Below are positions 8,653 through 17,360 of a stretch of DNA of 42,586 nt, one piece after another; position 1 is the first letter of the stretch, and each line of letters begins with the position of its first letter. The stretch is from Parvularcula sp. (GTDB taxonomy: Bacteria; Pseudomonadota; Alphaproteobacteria; Caulobacterales; Parvularculaceae). The notes beneath the pieces were generated by a model that was not told the DNA's origin, did no database searches, and was given only the letters and a program-made list of their open reading frames with translations. The translations under genes were made by a program, and so were the position numbers. Where the stretch lies: NCBI GenBank assembly GCA_002704915.1, contig PAIP01000073.1:1-42586 (forward strand), read 5' to 3'.

Positions 8653-9081
8653 TCAGACGAAAGTCTGCGCCGCCTTTCTTGCGAGGTCGTCCACGCGTTC
8701 GTTTTCTGCGTGCCCTGCGTGACCTTTCACCCAGCGCCAGTCTACATTGCGCTCCGCGGCAAGGATGTCGAGTTTTTCCCAGAGGTCCTTGTTTTTCACG
8801 GGCTGTTTCGAGGCGTTCTTCCAGCCATTGCGCTTCCAGCCTTTAATCCAGCTCGTAATGCCGTTTTTCACATATTGGCTGTCTGTGTGAAGGACGATCC
8901 GCGCGCCCTTGGGGGTTTCTTCCAGGGCCCGGATCGCGGCCAGCATTTCCATGCGGTTGTTTGTCGTTTCCGCTTCGCCGCCGTCAAGCTCGCGCCGATC
9001 GCCGTTTTCGATGATCAATACGCCCCAGCCGCCGGGCCCCGGATTGCCGAGGCACGCGCCGTCGGTGAAAATTTCAATCAT
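8653..9081 (-). CDS. rnhA: Ribonuclease HI
   Basis: 142 residues, full length for bacterial RNase HI, which cuts RNA in RNA-DNA hybrids. The catalytic acidic residues are Asp7 ([11 protein letters not shown]), Glu45 (NNRMEML), Asp67 (HTDSQYV) and Asp131, with the histidine loop [12 protein letters not shown] at 120-131. It begins 22 bases after the ispH stop codon on the same strand, so the two form one unit. In many alphaproteobacteria homoserine kinase thrB lies between ispH and rnhA; it is absent here. Confidence 0.96.
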   Translation of the reverse strand: MIEIFTDGACLGNPGPGGWGVLIIENGDRRELDGGEAETTNNRMEMLAAIRALEETPKGARIVLHTDSQYVKNGITSWIKGWKRNGWKNASKQPVKNKDLWEKLDILAAERNVDWRWVKGHAGHAENERVDDLARKAAQTFV

Positions 9082-9103
9082 GATGCTTCCTGACTTGCGA
9101 GGA

Positions 9104-10141
9104 TCAACCGGCGAGGCGCAGCGGCGTGTTGAACACGATATCCTCGCGTGCGGTTTCGATATGGTCGATGCGCAAGGTGCGGCGCGCCGCGAGCGCGGTC
9201 AAGAACTGCTCGACAAGGATTTCGGGCGCTGAGGCTCCGGCGCTGACGCCGATGGTTTCAACGCCTGCCAGCTTCGACCAGTCGAACTCGCCCGCGTCTT
9301 CGGTGAGGAGCGCATCAGCCGCGCCCGCGGTCCTGGCGGTCTCCACAAGGCGTACGGAATTGGATGACGTGCGCGACCCGATCACGACGAAGAGGTCGCT
9401 TCCTGCGGCGGCGGCTTTCACCGCTTCCTGCCGGTTCGACGTCGCATAGCAGATGTCTTCTTTCGCGGGGCCGGCGATCTCTGGAAACCGTTGTTTCAGC
9501 GCGGCGATCATGTCCCGGGTTTCGTCGACAGAAAGCGTCGTCTGCGTTGAATAGGCAAGAGGCCCGTCGAGCGCGGGCAGCGCCGCGATATCGGCGAGGG
9601 TCTCGACGAGGATCACCGCGCCCTCCGGCGCCTGGCCGACGGAGCCCACCACTTCGGGGTGATTGCGGTGCCCGATCAGGATCACCGTGCGACCCGACCG
9701 GTGATGGCGCCGGATCTGGGAATGCACCTTCAAAACGAGCGGACAGGTGGCGTCGATCTTGAGGAGGTTGCGGGCCTCGGCGTCCGCATGCGCCGATTGT
9801 GGGGCTCCGTGGGCGGAGAACACCACCGGCCGATCTGGCGGAACGTCTTCGATTTCTTCCACAAAGATCGCGCCCATTGCGGAAAGCCGCGCCACCACAT
9901 GGGTGTTATGGACGATCTCGTGGCGGACATAGACCGGAGCGCCGTGAAGCGCGAGGGACTCCTCCACTGTGCGAATCGCCCGCTCCACGCCTGCGCAAAA
10001 GCCACGGGGCGTTGCAAGGCGGACGGTCAGCGGCGGCATTTTCGCATTGTCGTCTGTGTGCGCGTCATCTGTGGGCACGGGGGCTCGCCGGTCCTGTTCT
10101 GGCTTCAAATGCTCTTCGACGGCCGCCCGGCTGTAGGACAT
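9104..10141 (-). CDS. ispH: 4-hydroxy-3-methylbut-2-enyl diphosphate reductase
   Basis: 345 residues. IspH is the last enzyme of the MEP isoprenoid pathway, converting HMBPP to IPP and DMAPP with a [4Fe-4S] cluster. The three cluster cysteines are Cys49 ([11 protein letters not shown]), Cys133 (DATCPLV) and Cys231 (ICYATSNRQ). The first 34 residues are polar, unconserved and longer than in most family members, so the alternative start is Met35 at 10039. I kept 10141 because an AAGG sits just upstream of that ATG and nothing similar precedes Met35. It leads an ispH-rnhA unit. Confidence 0.95.
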   Translation of the reverse strand: MSYSRAAVEEHLKPEQDRRAPVPTDDAHTDDNAKMPPLTVRLATPRGFCAGVERAIRTVEESLALHGAPVYVRHEIVHNTHVVARLSAMGAIFVEEIEDVPPDRPVVFSAHGAPQSAHADAEARNLLKIDATCPLVLKVHSQIRRHHRSGRTVILIGHRNHPEVVGSVGQAPEGAVILVETLADIAALPALDGPLAYSTQTTLSVDETRDMIAALKQRFPEIAGPAKEDICYATSNRQEAVKAAAAGSDLFVVIGSRTSSNSVRLVETARTAGAADALLTEDAGEFDWSKLAGVETIGVSAGASAPEILVEQFLTALAARRTLRIDHIETAREDIVFNTPLRLAG

Positions 10142-10266
10142 TGCGCCTTAGGCGGCGAGCGGCTACGAGAGGCTGCCCCTGAAGAGGGGCGTCCTTAAGG
10201 CGGATGTAGGGTTCTCCCATGACCGCCTCAAGGCCGATTTGTGTTTAGATATAAAGGTTTTGGCCG

Positions 10267-10821
10267 ATGAACATACTCCCTGCCGCTGCGCTTTTCGCCG
10301 CACTCGCCGCCGCTGGCTGCGCCAGCGATCGCGCGCGCGCTGAACGGGAGGGCAATCCGGCCCCGTGCCCGAATATCGTGGTGCTTCAGGACGCCGCGCG
10401 CATCATCGATTTCGACGGCGAGCAGGCCATCGAGAATATCGCCTATTCCGGCGAGATTGTGGATGTGACCTCCACCTGCCGCTATTTCGAGGACGAGCCT
10501 ATCGAGGCGGGCGTCACCATCGATTTCGCCTTCGGGAAGGGGCCGAAGGCCGAGGCGAATGAGAAAATGTTTGCCTATTTTGTCGCCGTGACCCGCAAGG
10601 ACATGGAGGTCATCACCAAGAAGGAATTTCCCGTTGAGGTGAAATTCGGGGACCGTCCGGTGGAAACGGCGAGCATCGACATCGATGAGATCGTCATCCC
10701 GCGCGCCAACGACAATGTGTCGGGGGTTAATTTTGAAATCATCATCGGCTTTTCCGTCACGCCGGAGCAGGCGATTTTCAACCGCTCCGGAAAGAGCCTG
10801 AAATTCCCGAATCTGAAATGA
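10267..10821 (+). CDS. Putative lipoprotein of unknown function
   Basis: 184 residues with a short hydrophobic N-terminus ending in AAGC, so Cys18 is a likely lipidation site; the mature part would be periplasmic. Two further cysteines (in PAPCPN and STCRYF) could form a disulfide. The rest is rich in beta-strand-forming sequence, with repeated acidic stretches. I do not recognise a family beyond small alphaproteobacterial lipoproteins found next to argS. The stop codon overlaps the argS start (ATGA at 10818-10821), so the two are translationally coupled. Confidence 0.8.
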   Translation: MNILPAAALFAALAAAGCASDRARAEREGNPAPCPNIVVLQDAARIIDFDGEQAIENIAYSGEIVDVTSTCRYFEDEPIEAGVTIDFAFGKGPKAEANEKMFAYFVAVTRKDMEVITKKEFPVEVKFGDRPVETASIDIDEIVIPRANDNVSGVNFEIIIGFSVTPEQAIFNRSGKSLKFPNLK

Positions 10822-12581
10822 CCCTGAAAGACGACTTGTCCGCAATCGTCGGCGACGCCTTCGCCGGCGAGGGGCTTGATCGCGCCCTGGGCGCGGTGAA
10901 AGTCGCTGACCGTCCCGATCTTGCGCAGTTTCAGTGCAATGGCGCCCTGGCCGCGGCCAAGGCCGCCAAGAAAAATCCGCGCGAGATCGCCGGCGCCATT
11001 GCGGAAAAGCTTTCGGCGCGATCGGAATTCGAAGAGATCTCGGTCGCCGGGCCCGGCTTCATCAATCTCAAACTCTCCGCGGGTTTTTTGTCGCCGCGCG
11101 TGGATGCGCTGGCGGCCGACAGGCGTTTTGGCGGCTGGGCGAAACCTGCGCCGGAGAAGATCGTCATCGATTACGGCGGGCCCAATGTGGCCAAACCCCT
11201 TCATGTGGGCCATTTGCGCGCGGCCATTATCGGCGAAAGCCTGAAACGCATCATGCGCTTCGCCGGCGACAAGGTGACCGGCGATGTGCATCTCGGCGAC
11301 TGGGGCCTGCAGATGGGGCAGCTCATTTCCGAATTGAGGCTGCGTCAGCCGGATCTCGTCTATTTCGATCCGGAGGCGAAGGGACCGTTCCCGGCGGACC
11401 CGCCCATCAGTCTCGCCGATCTCGAAGAGATGTATCCGGCGGCCTCGGCCGCCTGCAAGGCTGACCCGGTCCGGGCTGACCTTGCGCGCAAGGCGACAAA
11501 GGAGCTTCAGAGCGGACGGCCCGGCTACCGGGCTCTATGGCGTCATTTTGTGGATCTATCCGTCAACGCCATGAAGCGCGACTACGCCGATCTCGATGTG
11601 GAATTCGATTTGTGGAAAGGGGAGGCGGACGCCGACCCCTTGATCCCGGAATTGACGGAAGACCTCAAGAGCCGGGGCATCATCGAGGAGTCCGACGGCG
11701 CCCAGATCATTCGCGTGGCGCGCGACGACGACAAGAAAGAGATGCCGCCCATCATCTTCATCAATTCCGAAGGCGCGGTGGGCTATCACGCGACCGATGT
11801 CGCCACAATCGTCGACCGCAAACGCGAGCTCGATCCCGACCGTATCTTATATGTGGTGGATGCGCGCCAGCGGCTGCATTTCGAGCAGGTTTTCAGGGCG
11901 GTCGACAAGGCTGGCTATTTCGACGAGGCGAAGCTCGAACATCTCTGGTTCGGCACGATGAACGGGAAGGACGGAAAGCCCTTCAAGACCCGCGAGGGCG
12001 GGACCCTGAAACTGCGCGATTTCATCGACATGGTGACGGATCGCGCGCGCGAGCGTCTTGCGGAGAGCGGCTTCGCCGAAGGCTTCAGCGCCGAAGAAAC
12101 CGAGGCGGTGGCGCGCCAGGTCGGGATCGCCGCCCTGAAATTCGCCGATCTCTCCAATCCGCGCACCAGCGATTACATTTTCGATCTTGACCGGTTCATG
12201 GCCTTCGAGGGCAAGACCGGCCCTTATCTGCTCTATGCGAGCGTGCGGGTGCGGTCGGTCGTCGCCAAGGCGCAGGCCGCCGGCGCAGGCGATGCGGGGC
12301 CGGTCAAGCTCGTCGCGGACGAGGAGACGGACCTCGCCCTCACGCTGCTCGGGTTCGCCGACGCCCTTCAGGACGCCTATGCTCGCCGGCTGCCGCATCT
12401 GTTATGCGATCATGCTTTCGCGTTGGCGCAGGCTTTCTCGAAATTCTATGCGGCGTGCCGGATTGTCGATGAAAGCGATGCAAGCATGCGGGCCTCGCGG
12501 CTGACGCTGGCGCAGACGGCGGGCGGCCAACTCGATCTCATTCTGTCGCTGCTTGGCTTTTCGGCGCCGGACCGTATGTAG
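10818..12581 (+). CDS. argS: Arginyl-tRNA synthetase
   Basis: 587 residues, a complete class I aminoacyl-tRNA synthetase for arginine. It has the N-terminal Add-1 domain (1-110), the HIGH-type motif HVGH at residues 129-132, the KMSK counterpart in the form FKTREGGT, and the C-terminal anticodon-binding DALR domain ending FSAPDRM. The ATG overlaps the stop of the upstream lipoprotein gene by four bases. No attenuator or T-box is visible. No terminator is clear downstream. Confidence 0.97.
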   Translation: MTLKDDLSAIVGDAFAGEGLDRALGAVKVADRPDLAQFQCNGALAAAKAAKKNPREIAGAIAEKLSARSEFEEISVAGPGFINLKLSAGFLSPRVDALAADRRFGGWAKPAPEKIVIDYGGPNVAKPLHVGHLRAAIIGESLKRIMRFAGDKVTGDVHLGDWGLQMGQLISELRLRQPDLVYFDPEAKGPFPADPPISLADLEEMYPAASAACKADPVRADLARKATKELQSGRPGYRALWRHFVDLSVNAMKRDYADLDVEFDLWKGEADADPLIPELTEDLKSRGIIEESDGAQIIRVARDDDKKEMPPIIFINSEGAVGYHATDVATIVDRKRELDPDRILYVVDARQRLHFEQVFRAVDKAGYFDEAKLEHLWFGTMNGKDGKPFKTREGGTLKLRDFIDMVTDRARERLAESGFAEGFSAEETEAVARQVGIAALKFADLSNPRTSDYIFDLDRFMAFEGKTGPYLLYASVRVRSVVAKAQAAGAGDAGPVKLVADEETDLALTLLGFADALQDAYARRLPHLLCDHAFALAQAFSKFYAACRIVDESDASMRASRLTLAQTAGGQLDLILSLLGFSAPDRM

Positions 12582-12643
12582 GCGGAGCTGTTGCATTGCG
12601 CACACACCCCGCTGTCAATTTCATGAGGCTCTGAGTGGAAGCT

Positions 12644-12662
12644 GCTGTTACGGCGTAACAGC
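12644..12662. promoter_or_regulatory. Perfect palindrome upstream of the Oar-like gene
   Basis: GCTGTTAC and GTAACAGC form an 8-bp inverted repeat around GGC, 63 bases after argS and 203 bases before the Oar-like start. No T-run follows, so it is not a standard terminator. Its size suits a dimeric repressor operator, but a terminator-like hairpin for argS is also possible. Confidence 0.35.
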
Positions 12663-12864
12663 ACAGCGATAAGCTCGCGTGAATCCACGAGGATTTTTCC
12701 ACAATCTCGCGCATTCCGGATTGAAGGGATTCCGTCGCAGAAGTTTCAGGAAAAGCGGGGCTTCCTGTCACATGTTTGTCATCTAAGGTGACTAGGCCCA
12801 GTCGCGTATTTTGCGCCGCGAAAAAAACCGCGGTCAATCCAGTTCCAGCTTGGGGATTATCAAC

Positions 12865-15800
12865 ATGAAGCTAATGAAAACGCTCTCCGCCGGCGTGGCG
12901 GCGGTTGCGATCACGACCGCCTTTACGACGGTCGTTGCGCCGACGCCGGCCATGGCTCAGGCCACAACCGGCGCCATCCGCGGCGTCGTTACCAACGCAA
13001 ACGGCCAGCCGGTTTCCGGGGCGCGCGTGACGATTACTGACGTCACCACCGGCGCCACTACTTCGACGACCACCGGCAGCGGCGGCACATACTCCGCCCG
13101 CGGCCTGTCTGTCAGCGGCCGTTACACCGTGCGTGTCGACACCGATTCTTACGCCGATCAGGTAATCTCCGATGTTACCCTCACTATCGGGGACACGGTC
13201 AATGTGCCTTTCGTTCTGTCAGGCACAGCGTCAAGCGACGAGATCGTCGTTACTGCGACGCGCAGCACTGTCGGCCAAGTCGCAGCCGGCCCGTCCGCAG
13301 TATTCAGCGCGAGCGATCTGGCAACGCTGCCTGTCCTTAACCGCGACATCAAAGATGTTATCCGTCTTGATCCGCGCATCACCATCGATGAATCCTTTGA
13401 GCGCGGCATCCGCTGTGTGGGCTCGAACGAACGTTTCAACTCGCTGACCGTGGACGGTGTTCGCCAGAACGATGACTTCGGCCTCAACAATAACGGCTAT
13501 CCGACCCAGCGCCTTCCTTTCCCGTTTGACGTTGCGGATCAGGTGGCTGTCGAGATTGCGCCGATCGACGTGGAATATGGCGGGTTCACCGGCTGTAACG
13601 TTAACGTTGTCACCAAAACAGGCAGTAACGAATTCCATGGGCGCGGCTTTTTGGATTATTCCCTTGCGGACCTGAATGGCGACTCGATCGAAGGCAACCC
13701 GGTTTCCAAGCCGGAAACGGACGAAAAATCCTACGGCGCCGTCATTACGGGACCGATCATTCCCGACCGTCTGTTCTTCACGGCGGCTTACGAAAAATTC
13801 AAAGGCTCCGATACGTTCTTCACCGGACCGGCAGGCTCCAGCTTTGCCAATACTGTTGATGAGGTAACCCAGGCAGACATTGACCAAGTCACGCAGATCA
13901 TGAATTCGGTCTACAATTTCGACCCGGGTTCAGTTCTGTCGAGCGCCGCGGTCAAAGACCGTCGCATTTACGGCAAGCTGGTCGGCTACATCAATGACAA
14001 CCACCGTCTGGAACTCGCTTACCAGAATACGAAGGGCGATAATGTCGTTCCGCAGAATACGTCGACTTCTTTCGGCGAACTCAGCCTTTCCTCCAACTGG
14101 TATCGTCGTTCCGAAGACCTGAAGGCCTATTCAGGCCGTCTTTTCTCCGATTGGTCAGACAACTTCTCCACTGAGATTCGCGTATCGCACACGGATCGCG
14201 TGACGGGGCAGAATTCCTTGAATGGCTCCGATTTCGCCCAGTTTGAAATAGACACGATGGGCGGCGGCACCTTGTTTGTCGGTCCGGACACATTCCGCCA
14301 CGCCAACGAACTTGCGAACAAGGTTTGGAACCTTAAGTTCAAAGGCGAGTATGTCGTTGAGGATCACCTGATCAAATTCGGCTATGAGCGCGACCGGCTC
14401 AACACCTTCAATCTGTTCGTTCCCTTCTCGGAAGGTCAGGTTTCGTTTGACTCGATCGCCGATCTTCAGGCGCAAATGCCATCGTCGATCTTCTATACGA
14501 ACGCGCCGAGCAACATGGAAGATGACGGCGCCGCAACGTTCAAGCGCACCCTTAACACCATCTATCTGCAGGATGACTGGAGAGTCAGCCCGACGGTGAC
14601 AGTGACGGGCGGGTTCCGTTTTGATTTCATCAAAATGAAGGACCAGCCGACTTTCAACCAGACTGTGGTTGATCGCTTCGGCATTCCCAATAATTCAACT
14701 TTCGACAATTTGTCTCTGATTCAGCCGCGTTTTGGCGTAAACTGGGATGCGACCGAAAGCTTGAATGTTACTTTCGGCGTTGGCCGTTTCTCTGGCGGCG
14801 ATCCGACAGTCTGGCTGTCGAACAGCTTTTCAAACACAGGTCTGTCGGTTGGCAGCGCGTTCTCTAATGACCCGATGGTGCTTGCCGGGTTTGATGGCGT
14901 AAACCTTCCTGCCGAACTGCTTGCCGATAACACGGCTGCGGCGCTCGCCGGCACAGGCGCTGTCAATCTCGTCGATCCGCAATATGAAATGTCATCGATC
15001 TGGCGTTTCACGCTGGGCGCAAAACAATATGCCGACCTGTCCGGCATCGGCCTTGGTGAGGACTGGCTGTTCGGCGCGGATGTGCTTTACACCATTCAGG
15101 AAAATCCGAATATCTGGAAAAATCTCGACATGGGCGTGATCGGAACGGCCCCTGACGGCCGCCCGATCTACAACTCCCAGTTTGGATACGGCAATGGCGG
15201 CGCCTTGATGCTGACCAACTCCGATGCGACGCCGAAAACGCTGGTGCTTTCGGGTTACTTCAACAAGTCTTGGGATGTGGGCCGGTTCCATTCCACAATT
15301 TACGCTGGCTATGCCTATACGGATGCGGAAGACGTGAATCCGGCGACTAGCTCGACAGCGGCTTCAAATTTCGAAAACGTTGCAGCTATTGACTACAACA
15401 ACCCGATCGTGTCGCGCTCCAACTATGGCGTGAAGCACAATTTCACGGCGCGTTGGGATGTCGGTTACGAGTTCTTCAGGGATCTCGAAACCAGACTGTC
15501 GATATTTGGCCAGCTCAATAGCGGCAAGTATTTCAGCTATACCTTCGACACAAATGGCGGCTCCGACGCGATTGCCGGCGGCGCCAACCTGTTTGGCGAC
15601 AGCGACGACTCAGAGCGTCGTTCGCTGATCTATGTCCCGACAGGCATGAACGATCCGCTGGTCGACTTCTCTGCGTTGTCGCAACAACAAGTCGATGATC
15701 TGCTTGCTTATCTCGATGAGTCGGGCCTTAGCGAATATGCAGGCGGCATTGCGCCGCGCAACGGCTTTAAGTCCGACTGGTGGGGTAAGATTGATCTTCG

Positions 15801-16077
15801 TTTTGAACAGCAATTGCCGGGTCTGCGTGATGGCGACAAACTTCGCCTGATCCTCGATATCGATAACTTCACGAACCTTCTCAATGACGAATGGGGCGTA
15901 TATCGTGAGGTTACGTTCGGCGGGTCTGGCCACAATGCTGCAATCATCGAGTCTCAACTCTCCGCAGATGGCACTCAGTTTGAGTTTACAGACGTCAACC
16001 TGAGTGCTGCGGACCAGGACATCATCACCAATGTCTCGACGTGGCGTATCAACTTTGGCGTTCGCTACGACTTCTAA
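12865..16077 (+). CDS. Oar-like TonB-dependent outer-membrane protein
   Basis: 1070 residues. The signal peptide runs to Ala31 (PAMA, cut before QATTG). A carboxypeptidase-regulatory-like beta-sandwich domain follows (about 36-122), then the TonB-box-like DEIVVTATR (125-133), a plug domain with a Cys184/Cys244 pair, and a large beta-barrel ending in RYDF with a C-terminal Phe. This architecture is that of Oar/OmpA-related TonB-dependent receptors. Their ligands are mostly unknown; some are linked to protein or peptide uptake and to adhesion. I chose the ATG at 12865 with GGGGA upstream; ATG 12874 is a second choice, and the open frame before 12865 does not encode a signal sequence. Codon use is a little richer in A/T than in the neighbours, fitting a highly expressed envelope protein. 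Confidence 0.88.
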   Translation: MKLMKTLSAGVAAVAITTAFTTVVAPTPAMAQATTGAIRGVVTNANGQPVSGARVTITDVTTGATTSTTTGSGGTYSARGLSVSGRYTVRVDTDSYADQVISDVTLTIGDTVNVPFVLSGTASSDEIVVTATRSTVGQVAAGPSAVFSASDLATLPVLNRDIKDVIRLDPRITIDESFERGIRCVGSNERFNSLTVDGVRQNDDFGLNNNGYPTQRLPFPFDVADQVAVEIAPIDVEYGGFTGCNVNVVTKTGSNEFHGRGFLDYSLADLNGDSIEGNPVSKPETDEKSYGAVITGPIIPDRLFFTAAYEKFKGSDTFFTGPAGSSFANTVDEVTQADIDQVTQIMNSVYNFDPGSVLSSAAVKDRRIYGKLVGYINDNHRLELAYQNTKGDNVVPQNTSTSFGELSLSSNWYRRSEDLKAYSGRLFSDWSDNFSTEIRVSHTDRVTGQNSLNGSDFAQFEIDTMGGGTLFVGPDTFRHANELANKVWNLKFKGEYVVEDHLIKFGYERDRLNTFNLFVPFSEGQVSFDSIADLQAQMPSSIFYTNAPSNMEDDGAATFKRTLNTIYLQDDWRVSPTVTVTGGFRFDFIKMKDQPTFNQTVVDRFGIPNNSTFDNLSLIQPRFGVNWDATESLNVTFGVGRFSGGDPTVWLSNSFSNTGLSVGSAFSNDPMVLAGFDGVNLPAELLADNTAAALAGTGAVNLVDPQYEMSSIWRFTLGAKQYADLSGIGLGEDWLFGADVLYTIQENPNIWKNLDMGVIGTAPDGRPIYNSQFGYGNGGALMLTNSDATPKTLVLSGYFNKSWDVGRFHSTIYAGYAYTDAEDVNPATSSTAASNFENVAAIDYNNPIVSRSNYGVKHNFTARWDVGYEFFRDLETRLSIFGQLNSGKYFSYTFDTNGGSDAIAGGANLFGDSDDSERRSLIYVPTGMNDPLVDFSALSQQQVDDLLAYLDESGLSEYAGGIAPRNGFKSDWWGKIDLRFEQQLPGLRDGDKLRLILDIDNFTNLLNDEWGVYREVTFGGSGHNAAIIESQLSADGTQFEFTDVNLSAADQDIITNVSTWRINFGVRYDF

Positions 16078-16101
16078 TCTCTGAAAAAACGATAAGAACG
16101 G

Positions 16102-16130
16102 AAAAGGCGGCCTTCGGGCCGCCTTTTTCT
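16102..16130. terminator. Bidirectional terminator between the Oar-like gene and the MFS gene
   Basis: AAAAGGCGGCC and GGCCGCCTTTTT form an 11-bp stem closed by a TTCG tetraloop at 16113-16116, with T-runs on both strands. It sits 25 bases after the plus-strand stop and 10 bases after the minus-strand MFS stop. Confidence 0.88.
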
Positions 16131-16140
16131 TTATGCGGTT

Positions 16141-17352
16141 TTAGGCTTCGTTCGGGTTGTGAATGAAGAGGGCCGCGGCGCCAAGAACTGCGGCGCCAAG
16201 GCCGTAGACGATGAAGATGGGCGAGAAGCCGCCAAGGAGATCGCCGGTCAGCCCCGTTAATGTGGGTCCCAGCATCGCGACCGTCGCGAAAAGATTCATG
16301 GCGCCGAGGATGGCGGGCGAGTTTTTCAGCCCGAAATATTCGATGGCGAGCACCGTGGTTGCGAACAGGATCATGCCGAAGGCGAAACCTTCGAACAGGG
16401 CGAAGACGACGGCGATGGCGGGCGTCGTGGCGAAAGACAGCGCCAGCATGCCCATGGCCTCCGCGGCGAGTCCCGCGATCAAAAGATAACGCGCGCGAAA
16501 GGATTTGACGGCGACGCCGCCGGCGGCGCGGGCGAACGCGTTTGACGCCGCATGAAGGCTCAGCATGGCGCTTGCAAAACCCGCAGAAAGGCCGAGGCCG
16601 GTGAGATGCGTCACCGCCCAGCTCGATACGGAAACGCTGCAAAAATAAGCCGCCATCAACGCCCCGCCGATGAGGTAAAAAGCGGGCGAGCGCAGGGCTT
16701 CTTTCAACGTCCATTCTCGCGGCGCGACCTTGTCAGCTTCGGGCGCTGAGGCGTTGGCGTCTTCCGGCGTCGATTTCAAAAACCGGCTGTCCGCAAAGAT
16801 GAGGAGCGCTGCGGCAAGGGCCAGCATAAGCGCCATGGCGAAACGCCAGTAAAGCCGCCAGTCTTCGCCCCCTTCGATCAGCGCATGAGCGATGAGAGGA
16901 CCGGCGACGCCGCCCGCGCCGCCCGCAGCGAGATAGGCGCCGATCATGAAATTGCGGCGACGTGCGGAAACGGTCTGGGCGATCACGAAAGTGCTCGGCA
17001 CATTGGCGAGCAACGCGAAGCCGGCGCCGAGCAGGGATGTCGCGATGAGATAGGCCGCGAGCCCATGGGTCGCCGCCAGCATGGCGAAACCGGCCGTCAT
17101 GGCCGCGCCGCCCGCCGCGTAATTGCCGCGCAAGCCAAGCCGTTTCAGGCTTTCGGCAGCGACGGGGCTGAACAGACCGGTGAAAAGCGCCAGCGCGGTA
17201 AAGCCGAAACCGGCTTCAGTCCAGCTCCATTGAAGTTCGGCGATCATTGCCGGCAGGACGACGCCGAGCGAGGCGAAGGTCGAGGCGGTGATGTGAAAAA
17301 AGATCAGGCTGAGGACGAGAAACAGGCCCGCCGCCCGTGCTGAAACGAACAT
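16141..17352 (-). CDS. MFS transporter, candidate flavin importer
   Basis: 403 residues with about twelve hydrophobic helices and a central hydrophilic loop near 205-225, the standard major facilitator layout. An arginine-rich SARRRNF loop is present near the usual inter-helix signature position. The gene starts 8 bases after the TonB-dependent receptor stop, so it shares that message and the FMN riboswitch ahead of it. MFS carriers under FMN riboswitches in alphaproteobacteria (the RfnT type) are known candidate or shown riboflavin transporters. By context this one would move the ligand from periplasm to cytoplasm. Sequence alone does not prove the substrate; a siderophore or another vitamin carrier would look similar. 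Confidence 0.83.
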   Translation of the reverse strand: MFVSARAAGLFLVLSLIFFHITASTFASLGVVLPAMIAELQWSWTEAGFGFTALALFTGLFSPVAAESLKRLGLRGNYAAGGAAMTAGFAMLAATHGLAAYLIATSLLGAGFALLANVPSTFVIAQTVSARRRNFMIGAYLAAGGAGGVAGPLIAHALIEGGEDWRLYWRFAMALMLALAAALLIFADSRFLKSTPEDANASAPEADKVAPREWTLKEALRSPAFYLIGGALMAAYFCSVSVSSWAVTHLTGLGLSAGFASAMLSLHAASNAFARAAGGVAVKSFRARYLLIAGLAAEAMGMLALSFATTPAIAVVFALFEGFAFGMILFATTVLAIEYFGLKNSPAILGAMNLFATVAMLGPTLTGLTGDLLGGFSPIFIVYGLGAAVLGAAALFIHNPNEA

Positions 17353-17360
17353 GGGGGCTC

